This document shows positions 42,281-55,332 of a stretch of 64,000 bases of DNA, in pieces. The notes below the pieces were generated by a model, which was not told the origin of the DNA, searched no databases, and saw only the letters and a list, made by a program, of their open reading frames with translations. A program made the translations under genes and the position numbers. The stretch is from Petrosia ficiformis. Lineage: Eukaryota > Porifera > Demospongiae > Haplosclerida > Petrosiidae. Location of the stretch: the NCBI GenBank assembly GCA_947044365.1, contig OX345639.1, positions 5,459,444-5,523,443 on the forward strand, read 5' to 3'. How positions within the stretch are numbered: position 1 is the stretch's first letter; every line of letters starts with the position of its first letter.

Positions 42281-45200
42281 ATGGTCTCGACTAAGCAAAT
42301 AATCGAGATAATGAAGAGGATCTACCAAAGTCTACGTAGTGACGAGGGTTGGTACAAACAAGATCAGGCGAAGGAAGATATGGTAGAATTACTTCCAAGG
42401 ACAACTTCAGATAGTAGTAGTGATGACGATGACGACATTGTTGAATTAGACTTAGATGAAGCACTGAAAAAGGCTGGAGAGTTTGGCTGGTACCAAAAAT
42501 TTCTGATATTTATTCAATGCCTTTCACATACTGTAGGAGTGTATCATATACTGGGAATTGCATTCATAGGCTTATCACCAGTATGGGTTTGTTCTGAGGA
42601 GTCTATCAACCTCACTAACGAGACTAGTACTAATGACACCGAAGACACAAAATGCTCATTATATGAAGAACGTGATAGTAACTGTACACCAGTTTATGAA
42701 GACAGGTTTTATTCACTAACACAAGAGGTACATTCCTATACTATACTCTTATACTATATATATGTATGTTTAGAGACTATGTCATTTCTTTGTAAACATA
42801 AGGCCACTTGAAAAACTATGATATTATGAAACTTGTTATTACTCTGGTCTAGGACTTAAGTACCTGTTTTGCAATTATACATGTACGATACCAGGAACCA
42901 AATGTCTATTTATGTCAGCTGTTAAGATAGATGACAATACACATATCCAATTAGTAATGTTTATCAGTATTTGGTAATATAGTGAAACCTCTCCAATGAG
43001 ACTACCAAATCTTGCTTATGACATTAAAACTATACATTATAATTATCATTACATAATTTTATAAATTTATCAAATCCTAATTTTGAGGGCATCATGAATG
43101 GGAACAGACTTTAGCATTCATGTAAGATTATTTATTTTATTTTACAGTGGAGTCTATTATGTGATGAATCTTACAAGATCAACTTAACACAAAGTGGATT
43201 TTTTCTTGGGTTTCTCATTGGCTCCTTTGTTATTGGATCATTAGCAGATCGGATTGGAAGGAGAAAGGTTGTTTTTGGATACCTCACTGCTCTTGCAATT
43301 GTTCACTTTCTCACAGCTTTCTCACCTAATTACTACATATTTGTAATATTTCGAATTATCCTCGGTTTTGTTGTGGCTGGTGGATTAACTTTCTATGTGT
43401 TAGTATGTGAGGTCATTGGACCTAATCAACGTTCTATGTTAGCTGTTTTATCCTCTGTCTTCTTTGGAGCAGGGTTCGGAATACTTTCTCTGACTGCTTA
43501 TTTGATTCGTCACTGGAGAGCACTAGTGACTCTTAGTGGTATTTTATCAATTTTACTACTAGCTCTTTGTTTCAAGTAAGGTGTTAGTTCACTGTGTTAT
43601 TTATGTACAAAATATCAAACCACACCTATTTAATTATGTTATCATGCTTTTAACTGCTCCCAAGAAGGTTGTGTTTAAAGATCTGATCATTTTTCACCTT
43701 AAGATCATTCCCATGATAATGGATGAAGCTAGATTTAAGAGTTGATTCTGCAGAATGATTATGTCACAATTAAAGGAAAACATATATATTATTATGATTT
43801 TTAAATAACAGATTGAAGTCATTTTTTGATGTGTTATTTATGTACAACAGATACAACTTTCCTTATTTTGATATACATGTATAGTTATGCTACATGTAGG
43901 AAGGTATCATGTGTCTTTGGTATTTTCATTCTAGATATATACCAGAATCTCCTCGATGGTTACTAGTGAATGGAAGAGAGATAGAAGCTAAGAAAACATT
44001 GATCACTATAGCTAAAAGAAATGGTCGGTCATTACCAGCTGACTTTACTCTAAAGATGCCAGATAACAATAAACCAAGTTCTGTCATGATTGTTAGTTTA
44101 CTGAAGCATAGAGTTATAAGAAATAGAATGCTAATACTGATGTTAGCCTGGTAAGATTCTGAAACTATAAACATTTAATCATGTACCAATACATTGTGTA
44201 TACTTCAGTGTTCTGCCCAGGCTTCTGAGTGGTGGTTTAGTGCTGTTCATCCAGTATATACTTGCCTATATATGTATTATCTGAGAGGTATTTAGAGATG
44301 TGTTAATTTAATTCTACTAGTGCCAAGGCAAAACACTAATACTTGTAACAGCATCACCGTATAAACTTGAACTTGTTAAATGGTTTGATGATACACATAA
44401 TTACATAAAAAAGGGAAAATCCTTGTGATCATTAGATACCAGGAGGTAGATATAGTTTTAGATGAGTACTGGTTATTAGCAAATGTCTAAAGTCATCATC
44501 GGGAATTGGTAAAATCTCGTATCCCATATCTGTGCATCCCTATTATCTTTGGTAAAAATAAATCCAGTCAAATCCAACTGATTAGATATCATAGAAGAAG
44601 GTCTGACAGAGGGGCAACAATCACAACCATCATGTAGACTGCTGGTATTGACACAGTGCATTAGTAGTCATTTATATCACCTTGATATCAGCATAACTTT
44701 CGTTGAGAACGACCAACAATCTTTTACCTGCACTGTTTTCATATATTTATCCTTCCCATTTTTTTTTGTGTATGCTTCAATCCATTGTTTCATTATTGAC
44801 TTATGGTATAATCATATATTAACCTTATGACATTAAACTATACATAATATAAAGTCATCACATCCTAATTTTGAGGTCACCGTGAATGTGAACAGATTTT
44901 ATCATCTACAGGTTTACAAACACTTTAGTTTATTATGGACTTTCTTTGGGGGTCGGTAGCTTGACCAGCAATCTTTACCTTGCCTTTACACTGTCTGGAT
45001 TTGTGGAAATACCATCAGTTCTGCTTTCATGGATCACCTTGCAGAAGTTAGTAAGAACACATATAAATGGTTTCATTTGTTATGTTTCTCATTTGTGTAG
45101 AATTGGTAGAAAATGGAGCAACTTTGGGTTCCTTTTGTTTGCAGGAATTTTCAGCTTGGCATGTTCTATTGTTCAATTCATAGGGAGTGAGTATAATGTT

Positions 45201-46329
45201 ATACATAATTATATTACATATAATATATAATTATAATATATAATAAATATTATAGTATGACTATATGTTTTTTAAATTTAGTTAATCCTGGTGATAAACT
45301 TCAACTAGTTCTTGCACTGATAGGGAAGTTTTCTATAGCAGCTTCCTTTGCAGTTATTTACGCATACACTCCAGAACTCTTACCGACTGATGTCAGGTTA
45401 GTATATACAAGATAAATATTTGGTTAAATAATATAAGCATACTGGATCACAAGTTAATTATTGATAATATTTTGTTTGTGCAACAATTTAGGAATCTTGG
45501 AGTTGGTATATCTAATGTTGCTGCAAGAGTTGGTGGATTGATTGCTCCGCTCGTTATTTTATTAGTGAGTTTAATTATGAAATACTCATATTCTGTATAG
45601 CTGGGGAGTGAATGAGTTGATAGGTGCAGTAAATAGGACTAAATTAATTTTCAGGACACATTTGAGTTAAAATACATGTAGTCAGCACATGTAAATTTAT
45701 AAACGGTAAAACCTGAAGCTATAACATACATGTACTTACCTAGTAGAGATGTTGGTTGCTGAGAAATACAAAGGAGTCTAAGGTACTATATTTAGGGTTC
45801 TAGAAAAAAAAATTGTATGTGAAGAACATGAAAGTTTTAGATTTATCCATTGTAGTTACATATTTTATGGTGCTTTTTATTTCAAACCATGCATGCAAAA
45901 AATTGAGTTACACTAAAACCAAGAGCTGGAACAGATACCCGATTATCTGGATAATTATCTGTGAACTGAACATCCAGATCTGTTTCTTTGTATCTGGGTA
46001 TAAGGTGAGGTAATTTTTAGTGCAAAGAAGTCATGAATTTTTAGAGCAATTATCCAGGTACCCGATCGTTATTGTGAACAGATATCCGAATAGTAAAAGA
46101 CAGGATCTGTTCCAGCCCTACAAAACCTTTGTGACCTCCTGGAATTAAACAGTATATACACAAGACCCAGGGTATTTTCCCTGTTGCTTATACATAGGAT
46201 TCACATGTGACTGGACTTTCAATGCTTATAATGGGAACTTCTGGAGTGATAACTAGTATCGTTTGTCTGTATCTTCCTGAAACACGGAGAGCATTATTTC
46301 CAGACACACTAGCTGAAGTGAAGAAGTAA
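42281..46329 (+). CDS. SLC22-like organic ion transporter, copy E
   Basis: Exons: 42281-42727, 43148-43575, 43935-44150, 44912-45046, 45101-45186, 45282-45396, 45492-45564, 46198-46329. They join to 1632 bp (543 residues) with no stop, all GT-AG. It has the same eight-exon layout and phases as the minus-strand array. Motifs: an acidic N-terminus with DDDDD, TM1, a loop with CSEES and several N-glycosylation sites, [42 protein letters not shown] and LPETRRALF. Likely plasma-membrane carrier for organic ions; the substrate is unknown. ATG 42281 is the most upstream; another in-frame ATG at 42311 is also possible. Interspersed-repeat fragments end just before the acceptors of exons 2 and 4, and intron 7 holds a MITE. 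Confidence 0.9.
43015..43120. repeat. Repeat fragment in intron 1 of copy E
   Basis: A short copy of the family at 38860-39105 (ATTAAAACTATACA, AATCCTAATTTTGAG, GAACAGACTTTA). It ends within about 30 bp of the exon 2 acceptor at 43147. It is preceded by ATAGTGAAACCTCTCCAATGAG, which resembles the terminus of the pogo-like element at 23881. Confidence 0.55.
44690..44905. repeat. Repeat copy in intron 3 of copy E
   Basis: This matches 38860-39105 over its whole length and runs to within a few bases of the exon 4 acceptor (44911). Confidence 0.65.
45921..46120. mobile_element. MITE with GGGCTGGAACAGAT ends in intron 7 of copy E
   Basis: The left end GAGCTGGAACAGATACCCG and the right end, complement GGGCTGGAACAGATCCTG, are inverted repeats 200 bp apart. 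The type of end (AGGGCTGGAACAG) resembles hAT elements. An 8-bp duplication cannot be placed cleanly (CTAAAACC on the left, CAAAACCT on the right). Confidence 0.65.
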
Positions 46330-46868
46330 CTTCAGTAATAATTGTAATTAAATTACCAGTCATAATTATTAAATATGTTATATTATAATTTATTATGCGA
46401 ATGTAGTTTAAATTTAAATCAAAAGCTCAATAATAATATTCTATCAGTAATTTTTTTTAGTAATGACAATTAGAAAAAGCATAATTTTGTTGCACTTCAA
46501 ATTCATGAATACACTATTCGTGTATATTATAGACACCATGCAGGACACACATAATTATACATATATGTGCATACACACACATGCATACTTGCATGTATGC
46601 ACACATAAATACAATGTGTGTCATACATCAAGAATGATTATTGAAGGTGATCAATAATCAAATTTTCATTCAAAGCACATTTCCAGTTGTTAGCAGTTAC
46701 ATACATATATTAAGATAAGACATTTGAACAGTATTACACAATGATCTTTCTGGAGAAAAGCAACATAGTTCAGTCCTGTTGCCATTATGAGGTAAGTATA
46801 TCATATGTCATAATTCTAGTTGCCATGATTATAGATTTAGTACAAAATTGTTGTATCATCTCTGAAAA
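46330..46868. other. Spacer between SLC22 copy E and MCO pseudogene
   Basis: AT-rich sequence with a short TACA/CACA patch (about 46545-46620). No gene is supported. Confidence 0.55.
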
Positions 46869-49110
46869 ATATGATGCTTCAACAATTTGCAGTTATCACT
46901 GCAATTCTAATGGTCTTTGTGCCTTTTCAAGTCTTCAGGCAAGTTACCTATGCAGTACTATGTGATCATACTACAACCTCCTGCAAATGTCCCCTCCAGA
47001 ATGAAGATGGACAAAATATAGGTGTGTGCGTTCAAAATTAAGATATATGAGCTGCAGACTTTCTCATGTTATAATGTGGGTACTGGACTGGAGGTCATTT
47101 GTGGACTACTTACTACTGGAGAGTTTGAGCCACATTCCTTTGGATTTTATTGTCATGCAAATACATCAATTCCAAATAAATATTGTAGTTTGCAGTTGAT
47201 GGATATACATTTAAGACCTTCATAGCTACCAATGGACATATTCCAGCTCCAACATTAATTGTTAACTATAACCAGATTCTTAGTGTTAATGTACAAAACA
47301 GACTACCAGGAAGTGTTGTCTCAATCCATTGGCATGGAATGCACCAGAGAAAAACTAACTTTATGGATGGAGCTGAAGGTATTACAAAGTGTGGTATTCC
47401 TCCACAATCTAGTTTTGGGTACATCTTTCAGGCTGTACATACTGGTACCATTCACACAGTGAAAGTCAGAGAACAGAAGGACTATTTGGGCACTTATTAT
47501 CAAAAAGAATTCAGCTCTAATCGAAAGAGTTGAAGAACAAGAAGACATCAGAGAGTTTAAAGACCATCCTGATAAACATACATTATTGTTTCTAGACTGG
47601 CAGGTGAGACGCACAAATGGAATTTGGTGGTATGATTCTTTTAAAATACCTCCTCCTTCACAGTATGCATTTATTGGACAAACAATTAAGGCATCAGATG
47701 GTTCATTCTTCACCGTAATACCTTATTGGTCAGGATTAATTAATGGCAAAGGAAGACACGAAAATGTTTCTTATATTCAAACTCGTCTTAGTATCCTCAC
47801 AGTCTCACCTGATAAACAATATCGATTTCATCTCATAGGAGCTCAAGCTTTTTATCCTTATAAAGTTTCTATTGCTGAACACAAACTTAAAGTTTTTGCT
47901 GTTGATGGTACCTTTATTAAACCTGAGGAAGTTGATTTTGTTATAATCCATGCAGGAAAGTGATATGACTTCCTTCTGGAGACAAAATCAATAGATGAAA
48001 TATCGGATGGGAAAAATTCGTTTCTCATACAAGCTAGGACTTTGGAATCAGCTATCCACACTGCTGAAGCAATCCTTCATTATGACATAACACCAGAACC
48101 AGATTCTACAGAGTATAAGAATATTGCTAATGACTTCACACCTGACAAGGATGCATGCCTGAAAGTGTCTGCTTAGCTCTTAATTGTCCTTTCAAAAATT
48201 TTCATCCAGATTACAACATAGACTGTATACTTGTCGAGTTGCTATTTCCATTAGATGATAGTCAGTGACCTGATGTTGAAGTGGTGCAGAGGATCAAATT
48301 TTTCTGAATTTTGCGTTTGAGGCAATTTCAGGTGGTGGGGCTGTTAATGCTTGTGTTAACACTCTTCCAACTTGGCTGATGAAGAGTTTTGCAATGATTT
48401 GAATAGGTGTGAGGAAGGTAATAGATCAATTGCAGATTGCGTGTGTACACATGTTATACATTCAAATAGTGTTTTCAGCCGTCGGGCCAGATCTTCTTGA
48501 ACTTAGTGACTTTCAGGTTACTCATTCCATTCATTTTCATGGTCATCAGTTCCATGTTGTGGATATACAAATTGGAGAATATAATGAAAATGGAGTGCTA
48601 ATAAGAGCTAATGAATGTGGAGGTAAAACCTATTGTACTAATCCATCCTGGGCTCAAGGAAAAGATTACCCAAATGGAAAGAGTGGGAAGATATCTTCTA
48701 CAGCTCCCCTTAAAAATACAGCGTTCCTTCCAGTGGGTGGTTACGCTGTGGTTTATTTCAAATCTGACAATCCAGGTTACTGGTTTCTGCACTGCCATAT
48801 TCAAGCAGACATACTAGCTGGTATGGCTGTCATTATTTCCGAAGCAGAAGATGAACACTTCCGTGTTCCTAGTGAGATAGATAACTGTGGAGACTTTGAC
48901 TGGACCATAGAGGAATTTTACAATGCTCTCGATGCCTTCCCTCAAAGTATGGAAGAAGTAAAAGATGATGATGATGATATTAATGACCTTGCTCTTGGAT
49001 TGAACGTGGGACTGAGAAGTGCTTTATTGTTATCATTTATTTTAAACGTCCTTCTTCTTATATTGTGTTGTTGTATCAAACACAAAACAAACAAATTTCA
49101 TGGTGCATAA
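46869..49110 (+). pseudogene. Divergent multicopper oxidase pseudogene
   Basis: Homology to the MCO at 3193 runs from the signal peptide (from ATG 46869) to a membrane anchor and stop at 49108-49110. It is clearly more diverged than units 1-3, so it is an older duplicate. Lesions: a frameshift and stop near 47039, a deletion in the WYHSHTG motif near 47450, CGC to TGA at about 47960 (after the residues IIHAGK), and large losses around 48150-48420. The last part is open (48409-49110) and encodes HSIHFHGHQFHVVD and a transmembrane helix with a CCC end. The type-1 site reads HCHIQADILAGM, so the His of HCHIELH is replaced by Asp. It is not able to make a working enzyme. It lies between SLC22 copies E and G. 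Confidence 0.88.
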
Positions 49111-49326
49111 TAAATTATTACATACTACAACGGTCATATGTATAATTACATATATCATAGTTTAGTATACACTGTACCAGGACTTTTTGTAATAGTAGAT
49201 GTCAATGTCTCTTTTTTTTTTTAACGTGCTGCTTAGCATCCGTGTCGGTAACTTTTATAACATGCCGTCGTGCGTTACCGAAATTAATAATTCACCACAC
49301 CCTTTATACTTATAGTCTCGATCGAT

Positions 49327-52300
49327 ATGGAAGAAGAAGACCTACCCAAACCTCTCCTTTGTGAGAGCATAGATACACCCCATATGGATAGTAATGGCAA
49401 GAGATACAAGCATAAAGAAGATGAAGATTACAAAACCGAAGAGATGGTTGAATTGGCTGGAAAGAAACGTTTGAATTGTGAAGAAGATGATGACTCTGAA
49501 GAGGAAGGTGTTGAACTAGACTTGGATGAAGCATTCAATAAGGCTGGACGTTTTGGATTTTACCAAAAACGTCTTTTTTTCATCATATGCCTTTCAAATC
49601 CCGTGGCAGCATATCATATACTATCGATAGCATTAATAGGCTTGTCACCGGTGTGGGATTGCTCTGAAGAGTCCACTAACTTCACTACTCCATATAACAA
49701 CACTGATGACAAAAAATGTTCATTGTATGAAGAACATAACAGTAACTGTACACCAGTCTATGAAGATAGATTTTATTCATTAACTCAAGAGGTACACTAT
49801 GTTGGGAATAAGGGTGGTTACATACATGCAGACATATTCTACATACTTATAACTATAATTAAAATCCATTTTAGGACATTATTGTGGCTTTTAAAATTAG
49901 AGTTGCACCTATACTAGGATAGGGATCTGAATAGGCGCCTATATTGAAGATACATGTTAGTCTGGCGGTGCCGCCCACTTTGCATACGAGGAAGTGGTCT
50001 GCGGAAACTAGCATTACTTACTCGTACACGCTGGAATGTAGGCTCGGTTTAAAGGAGTAGTCTACCAAGTGGCTGACAAGTATGTAAAGGTGCGGCTTTC
50101 ATTGTGTAACCACGTGTGAATAGAAGCGAGTACGTTATCAAGGCGTGTCCTTAGAGGAGGTCACTGAATACTGCAATCTGATTGGGCTGCACTGTACGTT
50201 GCAGCATGTACGAGTGAGTGATGCTAGTTTTCCCAGACCACTTCCTCGTATTGCAAAGTGGGCGGCACCGCCAGACTAGATACATGTATAAGCAGAGTAT
50301 CAGTATAGGCAACTGCATTGCCTATACATTGCCTATACAGCTTACACAATATTTTTCAGCCTTTGCAGATTACATTATTGTCAAACTGCACAAGTAGAAT
50401 CTGAAGATACTTAGACTGGCTCCTTCATGTATTCATTCACTGCGTTATGTCTAGCTGTTGGGTGTGGTATGGGTTTCTATTTATAGTAGTGAACAGTTCT
50501 ATTTATAGTAGTGAACAGTTCTATTTATAGTAGGGAACAGTTGCATAAAAAAAAAACTGAATAACCAGTGTTTCCCTCAAATGGTGGTACCATGGTGCTA
50601 CCCCATCATTTAGTCATGCTCCCCATACTTTAGTTGATGCTGAAGTACACTGTTTTACAACACTGATTGAACTTTGTTGACCAAAACATCATGTACCACT
50701 GATGCACTCCTCCAACGTTGATATTTGTCCTGGGAAAAACACTGTAATAATTATACTATTTTTATGATTATTTAACAATAAAATTAATCTATTCTACAGT
50801 GGAATTTAATATGTGATGAAGCTTATAAGGTCAATCTAACGCAAAGTGGATTCTTCCTCGGGTTTCTCTTGGGCTCCTATATATTAGGATCGATAGCAGA
50901 TTGGATCGGTAGGAGGAAGGTTGTCATTGGCTATCTCATTGCTCTTGCGATTGTTCAGTTCTTCACAGCTTTCTCTCCTAATTACTACATATTTGCTCTA
51001 TGCCGTCTTTTAGTTGGTGTTTTTGTTGCTGGTGGATTAACTATTTACATTTTAGTATGTGAAGTGATTGGACCTAATCAACGTGCTATGTTAGCTGTTG
51101 TGACTTCCATCTTCTTTGGAATGGGATTCGGATTTCTTTCTCTGGCTGCGTATTTGTTTCGTCAATGGAGAGCAGTAGTGACTCTTAGTGCTATTTTATC
51201 ATTAATACTAGTTCTATTTTTCAGGTGAGGTTTTATGAATGCAGAGGGATTAATGCATGATGTTTTTTTGACGAGGGGGGGTAACTGTGGTGATGGTATA
51301 AAGCTGTGGTGTTAACTGTTAATTAGGGGCTGATCTTAGAAACCAAAATTAATTGGCTTAAGATAATTTTCTTAATTACAAAGGTCAAATGATTGAATCA
51401 TGTTTGCTATTTTTTCTTAAGGGGAATTCCAGGGCTCCACCTCTCCATTAAATCCACTGATATCAATTAATTATTATGTTAAAAAATTATATTGATTTAT
51501 ACACTAATATATGTGGAAAGGTTTCAAATACTAAATGTGTATAATTATGCCAGACATACAGTCTGGGAAAGATTGTTTCTTTTTTGCCAGCCAAAGTAAA
51601 ATTACTACAATTGAAGCCAGAGTGGTCTAACTAAAATAATAGTGCTATACCCACCAAAAGAGTGGTCTAACTAAAATAATAGTACTATACCCACCAACAG
51701 AGTGGTCTAACTAAAATAATAGTACTATACCCACCAACAGAGTGGTCTAACTAAAATAATAGTACTATACCCACCAACAGAGTGGTCTAACTAAAATAAT
51801 AGCACTATACCCACCAACAGAGTGGTCTAACTAAAATAATAGTACTATACCCAGGTTAACACCAACAGAGTGGTCTAACTCACAAAACAGTACTATACCC
51901 AGGTTAACACCAACAAAGTGGTCTAACTCACATAACAGTACTATACCCAGGTTAACACCAACTGAGTGGTCTAACTCACATAACAGTACTATACCCAGGT
52001 TAACACCAACAGAGTGGTCTAACTCACAAAACAGTACTATACCGAGGTTATCACCAACAGAGTGGTCTAACTCACAAAACAGTACTATACCCAAACACCC
52101 TCTCAAAATGTGTTTCAAGAGAAGAGAAAAATTAAAGCATATTCCTTCCTATACTGGGTAAATTCATTTTTAATCCTTTTTTGTTCAATATTGACATTCA
52201 GTTAGAATACTCTGGCTCTCAACTCTTCAATTATTTTGATGTGGTAATGTGTGTACAGTAATAACTATGATAAAAACTCACTTGATACTAGTTAAGATAT

Positions 52301-55300
52301 AAGCTCCTTTAAATATATATATTAATTCTAGATATATACCAGAATCTCCTCGATGGTTACTAGTTAATGGAAGAGAGATAGAAGCTAAGAATACATTGAT
52401 TACTATTGCTAAAACAAATGGGCGGTCATTACCGGCTGGGTTTACACTGCAGATTCCAAATAAGAGTAAATCTAAGTCAGTGGGGATTGTTAACTTGATG
52501 AAACATAGAATTGTAAGGACCAGAACATTACTACTGATGTTAGCCTGGTAAGATCTTAATGATATTCATAATTACTCGCTCACATTAAAAACAACTACTA
52601 TTCTTTCCAAGTGAACTGTGAGGTCATGTGTGAGCACATCATATATCTAAGAAGTTGAAAAGACTAATAGACAAGTATATGTGTGATGAATGGATGGATG
52701 GATGGATGGATGGATGGATGGATGGATGGATGGATGGATGAATGAATGGATGAATGAATGGATAGATGAATGAATGGATGGATGGATGGATGAACGAATA
52801 GATAGATGAATGAAAGGATGAATGGATGTATGAATGGATGGATGGATGGATGGATGAATGGATGTATGAATGGATGGATGGATGGATAGATGGATGGATG
52901 GACGAATGAATAGATAGATGAATGAATGGATGGATGGATGAATGGATGAATGGATGTATGAATGGATGGATAGATGGATGGATGAATGGACAAATGGTTG
53001 AATGGATGGATGGATGAATGAATGGATGGATGATTCATAAATGGCTGTAGGTAGTAGATGTACCTAAACGTTTTATTAAGTTGTATGCAAATGTAATCTC
53101 AGAAATTTGTCTCTGGCCATTGCACCTTGCATGCCTAGGTCATGCAGTGCTTGTCTCATCAGCAAATTCATGAAGGATTAAAGTAGAATCACATTGAGTT
53201 ATTATAGATTAACAAAGGATTAATGTACAATCACTAAAACTGAACTCATTATAGATTATTGAAGGATTAACGTTGATTGTAGATTAATGAATATTGCTAT
53301 ACAATATATAACAGACAATACACTTGCATAGTAGAAAGCATATGTTCTATTAAACACACAGTATATGTGCGGTAATGAGATTAGTTTCAACATGTGATTC
53401 TAGTTTAGTTTCAACATGTGATTCTAGTTTAGTTTTATAGTCACTCCAATGCTAATTCCTTTCTAGGTTCACTATTTGTTTAGTTTATTATGGACTCTCT
53501 TTTGGTGTTGGTAACTTGACCAGTAATATATATCTTGCAATCACATTGTCTGGTTTAGTGGAAATGCCATCAAATATATTAGCATGGCTCACATTGCAGA
53601 AGTTAGTAATCTTTAGTTTAGACTAAGGTGTCATTTATTTAAATTACCTTTTCTTTGTTAGAGTTGGTAGAAAATGGAGTAACTTTGGGTTCATGTTTGG
53701 TGCAGGAGTTTTCAGCATAGCATGTTCTGTCATGCAATTCATTGATGGTGAGTGATACACACACACACACACACACAATGTCACATTACACACATACATA
53801 ACACACACACAAACGCACACAAATATTTCTGATCATTTAGTTAATCCTGGTGGTAAACTTCAACTCGTTCTTGCACTGATAGGAAAGTGTTCTATAGCCC
53901 CTTGCTTTTCAATTATTTATGCATACACTCCAGAACTCTTACCTACTGATGTCAGGTTAGTATAGAATAACATTAACTGTATATTTTAACATTAGTAATG
54001 TGTGACTACATCAGTGTTGTTGATAAGCTCATAGGGCGCACCATTGGCCCAAAGAGATTCCTATTTGGCACAGCACAGCACAGCACAGTTCTCTCTTAGG
54101 GCCAGATGGTGCAGTTAATTATGTTTATATTGTCATTAATAGCATTAACTGTTATTTTCAATGGTGTACAGACCAGCCATTGTTGAGCCAATTTGGCCCA
54201 TGCTTCAAACGTATTGAAAACTCTGGACTACATGTATATCACAATTTCTTATATAGTATTATTGCACTTAACAGAGACAGAGGTGTATCTTGTTATGTTA
54301 TATCATTATAAATTATTACTCAGTGCAGTGTATACACAAGGGTTAATTGATATAGGCTCTGTCCGTCTGTTTGTCTGTCTGTCTGTCTGTCTGCAATTAA
54401 AAAGATTTTCTTCTAAACACATCAGAAAGCGATGTAGTTGAACATATGCATACCTTGCTGAGGCTAATGCAATTCACAAAATGTTTTAATATACTGTAAC
54501 CATAGTTACCATAGTTACCATAATTACCATAGTTACCATAGTAAACATAGTCATATACACATGTGGGTACTATATGTTAGTTAATAAGTATAGCTTCTTT
54601 GTGTTTCACTTTTACTCTAGCTATACTTCTGTAAGGTTGTTGTGTGGAAGTAGTTAGTTTAAATATAATCTTGTTTTGCTTTTTTCAGTTTTGATATCAT
54701 TATGCTCTTTCATTACTATATTCATGATTATGGTACATGTGATTACTTGTTTATTTAGGAATCTTGGAATGGGTATATCTAATGTTGCTTCAAGATTTGG
54801 TGGAATCATTGCACCTCTTGTCATTCTGCTAGTAAGATCATGTTGATATTATAACTAAATGGGATCTCATCTCAAGTAACTATGAAGTAACTGTAACAGT
54901 CAACAGATTATTAGATGAATAAAGCTAGATTATTACATGTCAACTGTTAGCTATACCATTGTATATAGCCACCGCAAAGATGAATTAACTACTACTAACC
55001 ACCTATCAGATAATACATTATATGGACTACTGAGACAAAATTAAGTATAATTATGATTGATAAATAAACAGCACTGAATGCAAGTTAAATCCAACCATCA
55101 CTCTAAATATCCTTGGTAGAACATTGTGTCATGATATAAGTATTATCTATGTCATACACACATTAATAGTTATTCAGTTCTGATATTATCATTTTTTACA
55201 TAGGATTCACATGTGACTGGACTTTCAATGCTTATAATGGGAACATTTGCAGTGATCACTAGTATTCTTTGTTTGTATCTTCCTGAAACACGAAGAGCAT

Positions 55301-55332
55301 TATTTCCAGACACATTAGCTGAAGTGAAGTAA
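49327..55332 (+). CDS. SLC22-like organic ion transporter, copy G
   Basis: Exons: 49327-49791, 50800-51224, 52332-52547, 53467-53601, 53662-53747, 53841-53955, 54759-54831, 55204-55332. They join to 1644 bp (547 residues). Closest to copy E in this window. Features: an acidic N-terminus of about 75 residues, TM1, a loop with CSEES, Asn-rich sites and [18 protein letters not shown], then [51 protein letters not shown]. The ATG at 49327 is the first in the frame and lies about 215 bp after the MCO pseudogene stop. Introns are large and hold a nested MITE (intron 1), two minisatellites (introns 2 and 3) and another MITE (intron 6). Membrane transport of organic ions is inferred from family; the substrate is unknown. 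Confidence 0.9.
49898..50413 (-). mobile_element. Truncated hAT-like element (relative of 2174-2571) in intron 1 of copy G
   Basis: On the minus strand it shares the end AGAGTTGCACCTATAC and internal blocks (GTATAGGCAACTGC, TTGTCAAACTGCACAAG) with the elements at 2174 and 8884. It stops at GAAGATACTTA, so its other end is missing. It is split by a second element at 49958-50278. Confidence 0.75.
49958..50278. mobile_element. Mutator-like MITE with long inverted repeats, nested
   Basis: This 321-bp element has about 50-bp terminal inverted repeats beginning TAGTCTGGCGGTGCCGCCC. It is flanked by a perfect 9-bp target-site duplication GATACATGT (49949-49957 and 50279-50287). Long terminal repeats plus a 9-bp duplication fit the Mutator-like superfamily. 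It is GC-richer than its surroundings and has no transposase. Confidence 0.9.
50566..50744. mobile_element. MITE with CAGTGTTTCCC ends, copy 2 (intron 1 of copy G)
   Basis: It begins CAGTGTTTCCCTCAAATGG and ends TGGGAAAAACACTG. It shares CATGTACCACTGATGCACTCC with the copies at 39532 and 59788. Confidence 0.78.
51625..52100. repeat. Two-stage minisatellite in intron 2 of copy G
   Basis: About five 40-bp units (AGTGGTCTAACTAAAATAAT plus AGTACTATACCCACCAACAG) are followed by about five 48-bp units in which the middle changes to CTCACAAAAC and GGTTAACACC is added. The 48-bp phase is divisible by three and yields a spurious 16-residue repeat on the minus strand. Confidence 0.9.
52686..53036. repeat. 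(GGAT/GAAT)n tetranucleotide array in intron 3 of copy G
   Basis: About 350 bp of ATGGATGG units with ATGAATGA and TAGATAGA variants. The minus-strand His/Pro/Ser/Ile reading frame is a repeat translation. Confidence 0.95.
54016..54221 (+). mobile_element. GTTTTTGATAAG MITE, copy in intron 6 of copy G
   Basis: It starts GTTGTTGATAAGCTCAT and ends GTATTGAAAAC, with the family blocks CACCATTGGCCCAAAGAG and TTGAGCCAATTTGGCCCATG. It contains a small (CACAG)n expansion. Confidence 0.8.

Noticed and set aside
51831..52118. 16-residue repeat protein on the minus strand
   Set aside because: It exists only because the minisatellite unit is 48 bp; the adjacent 40-bp part of the same array breaks the frame.
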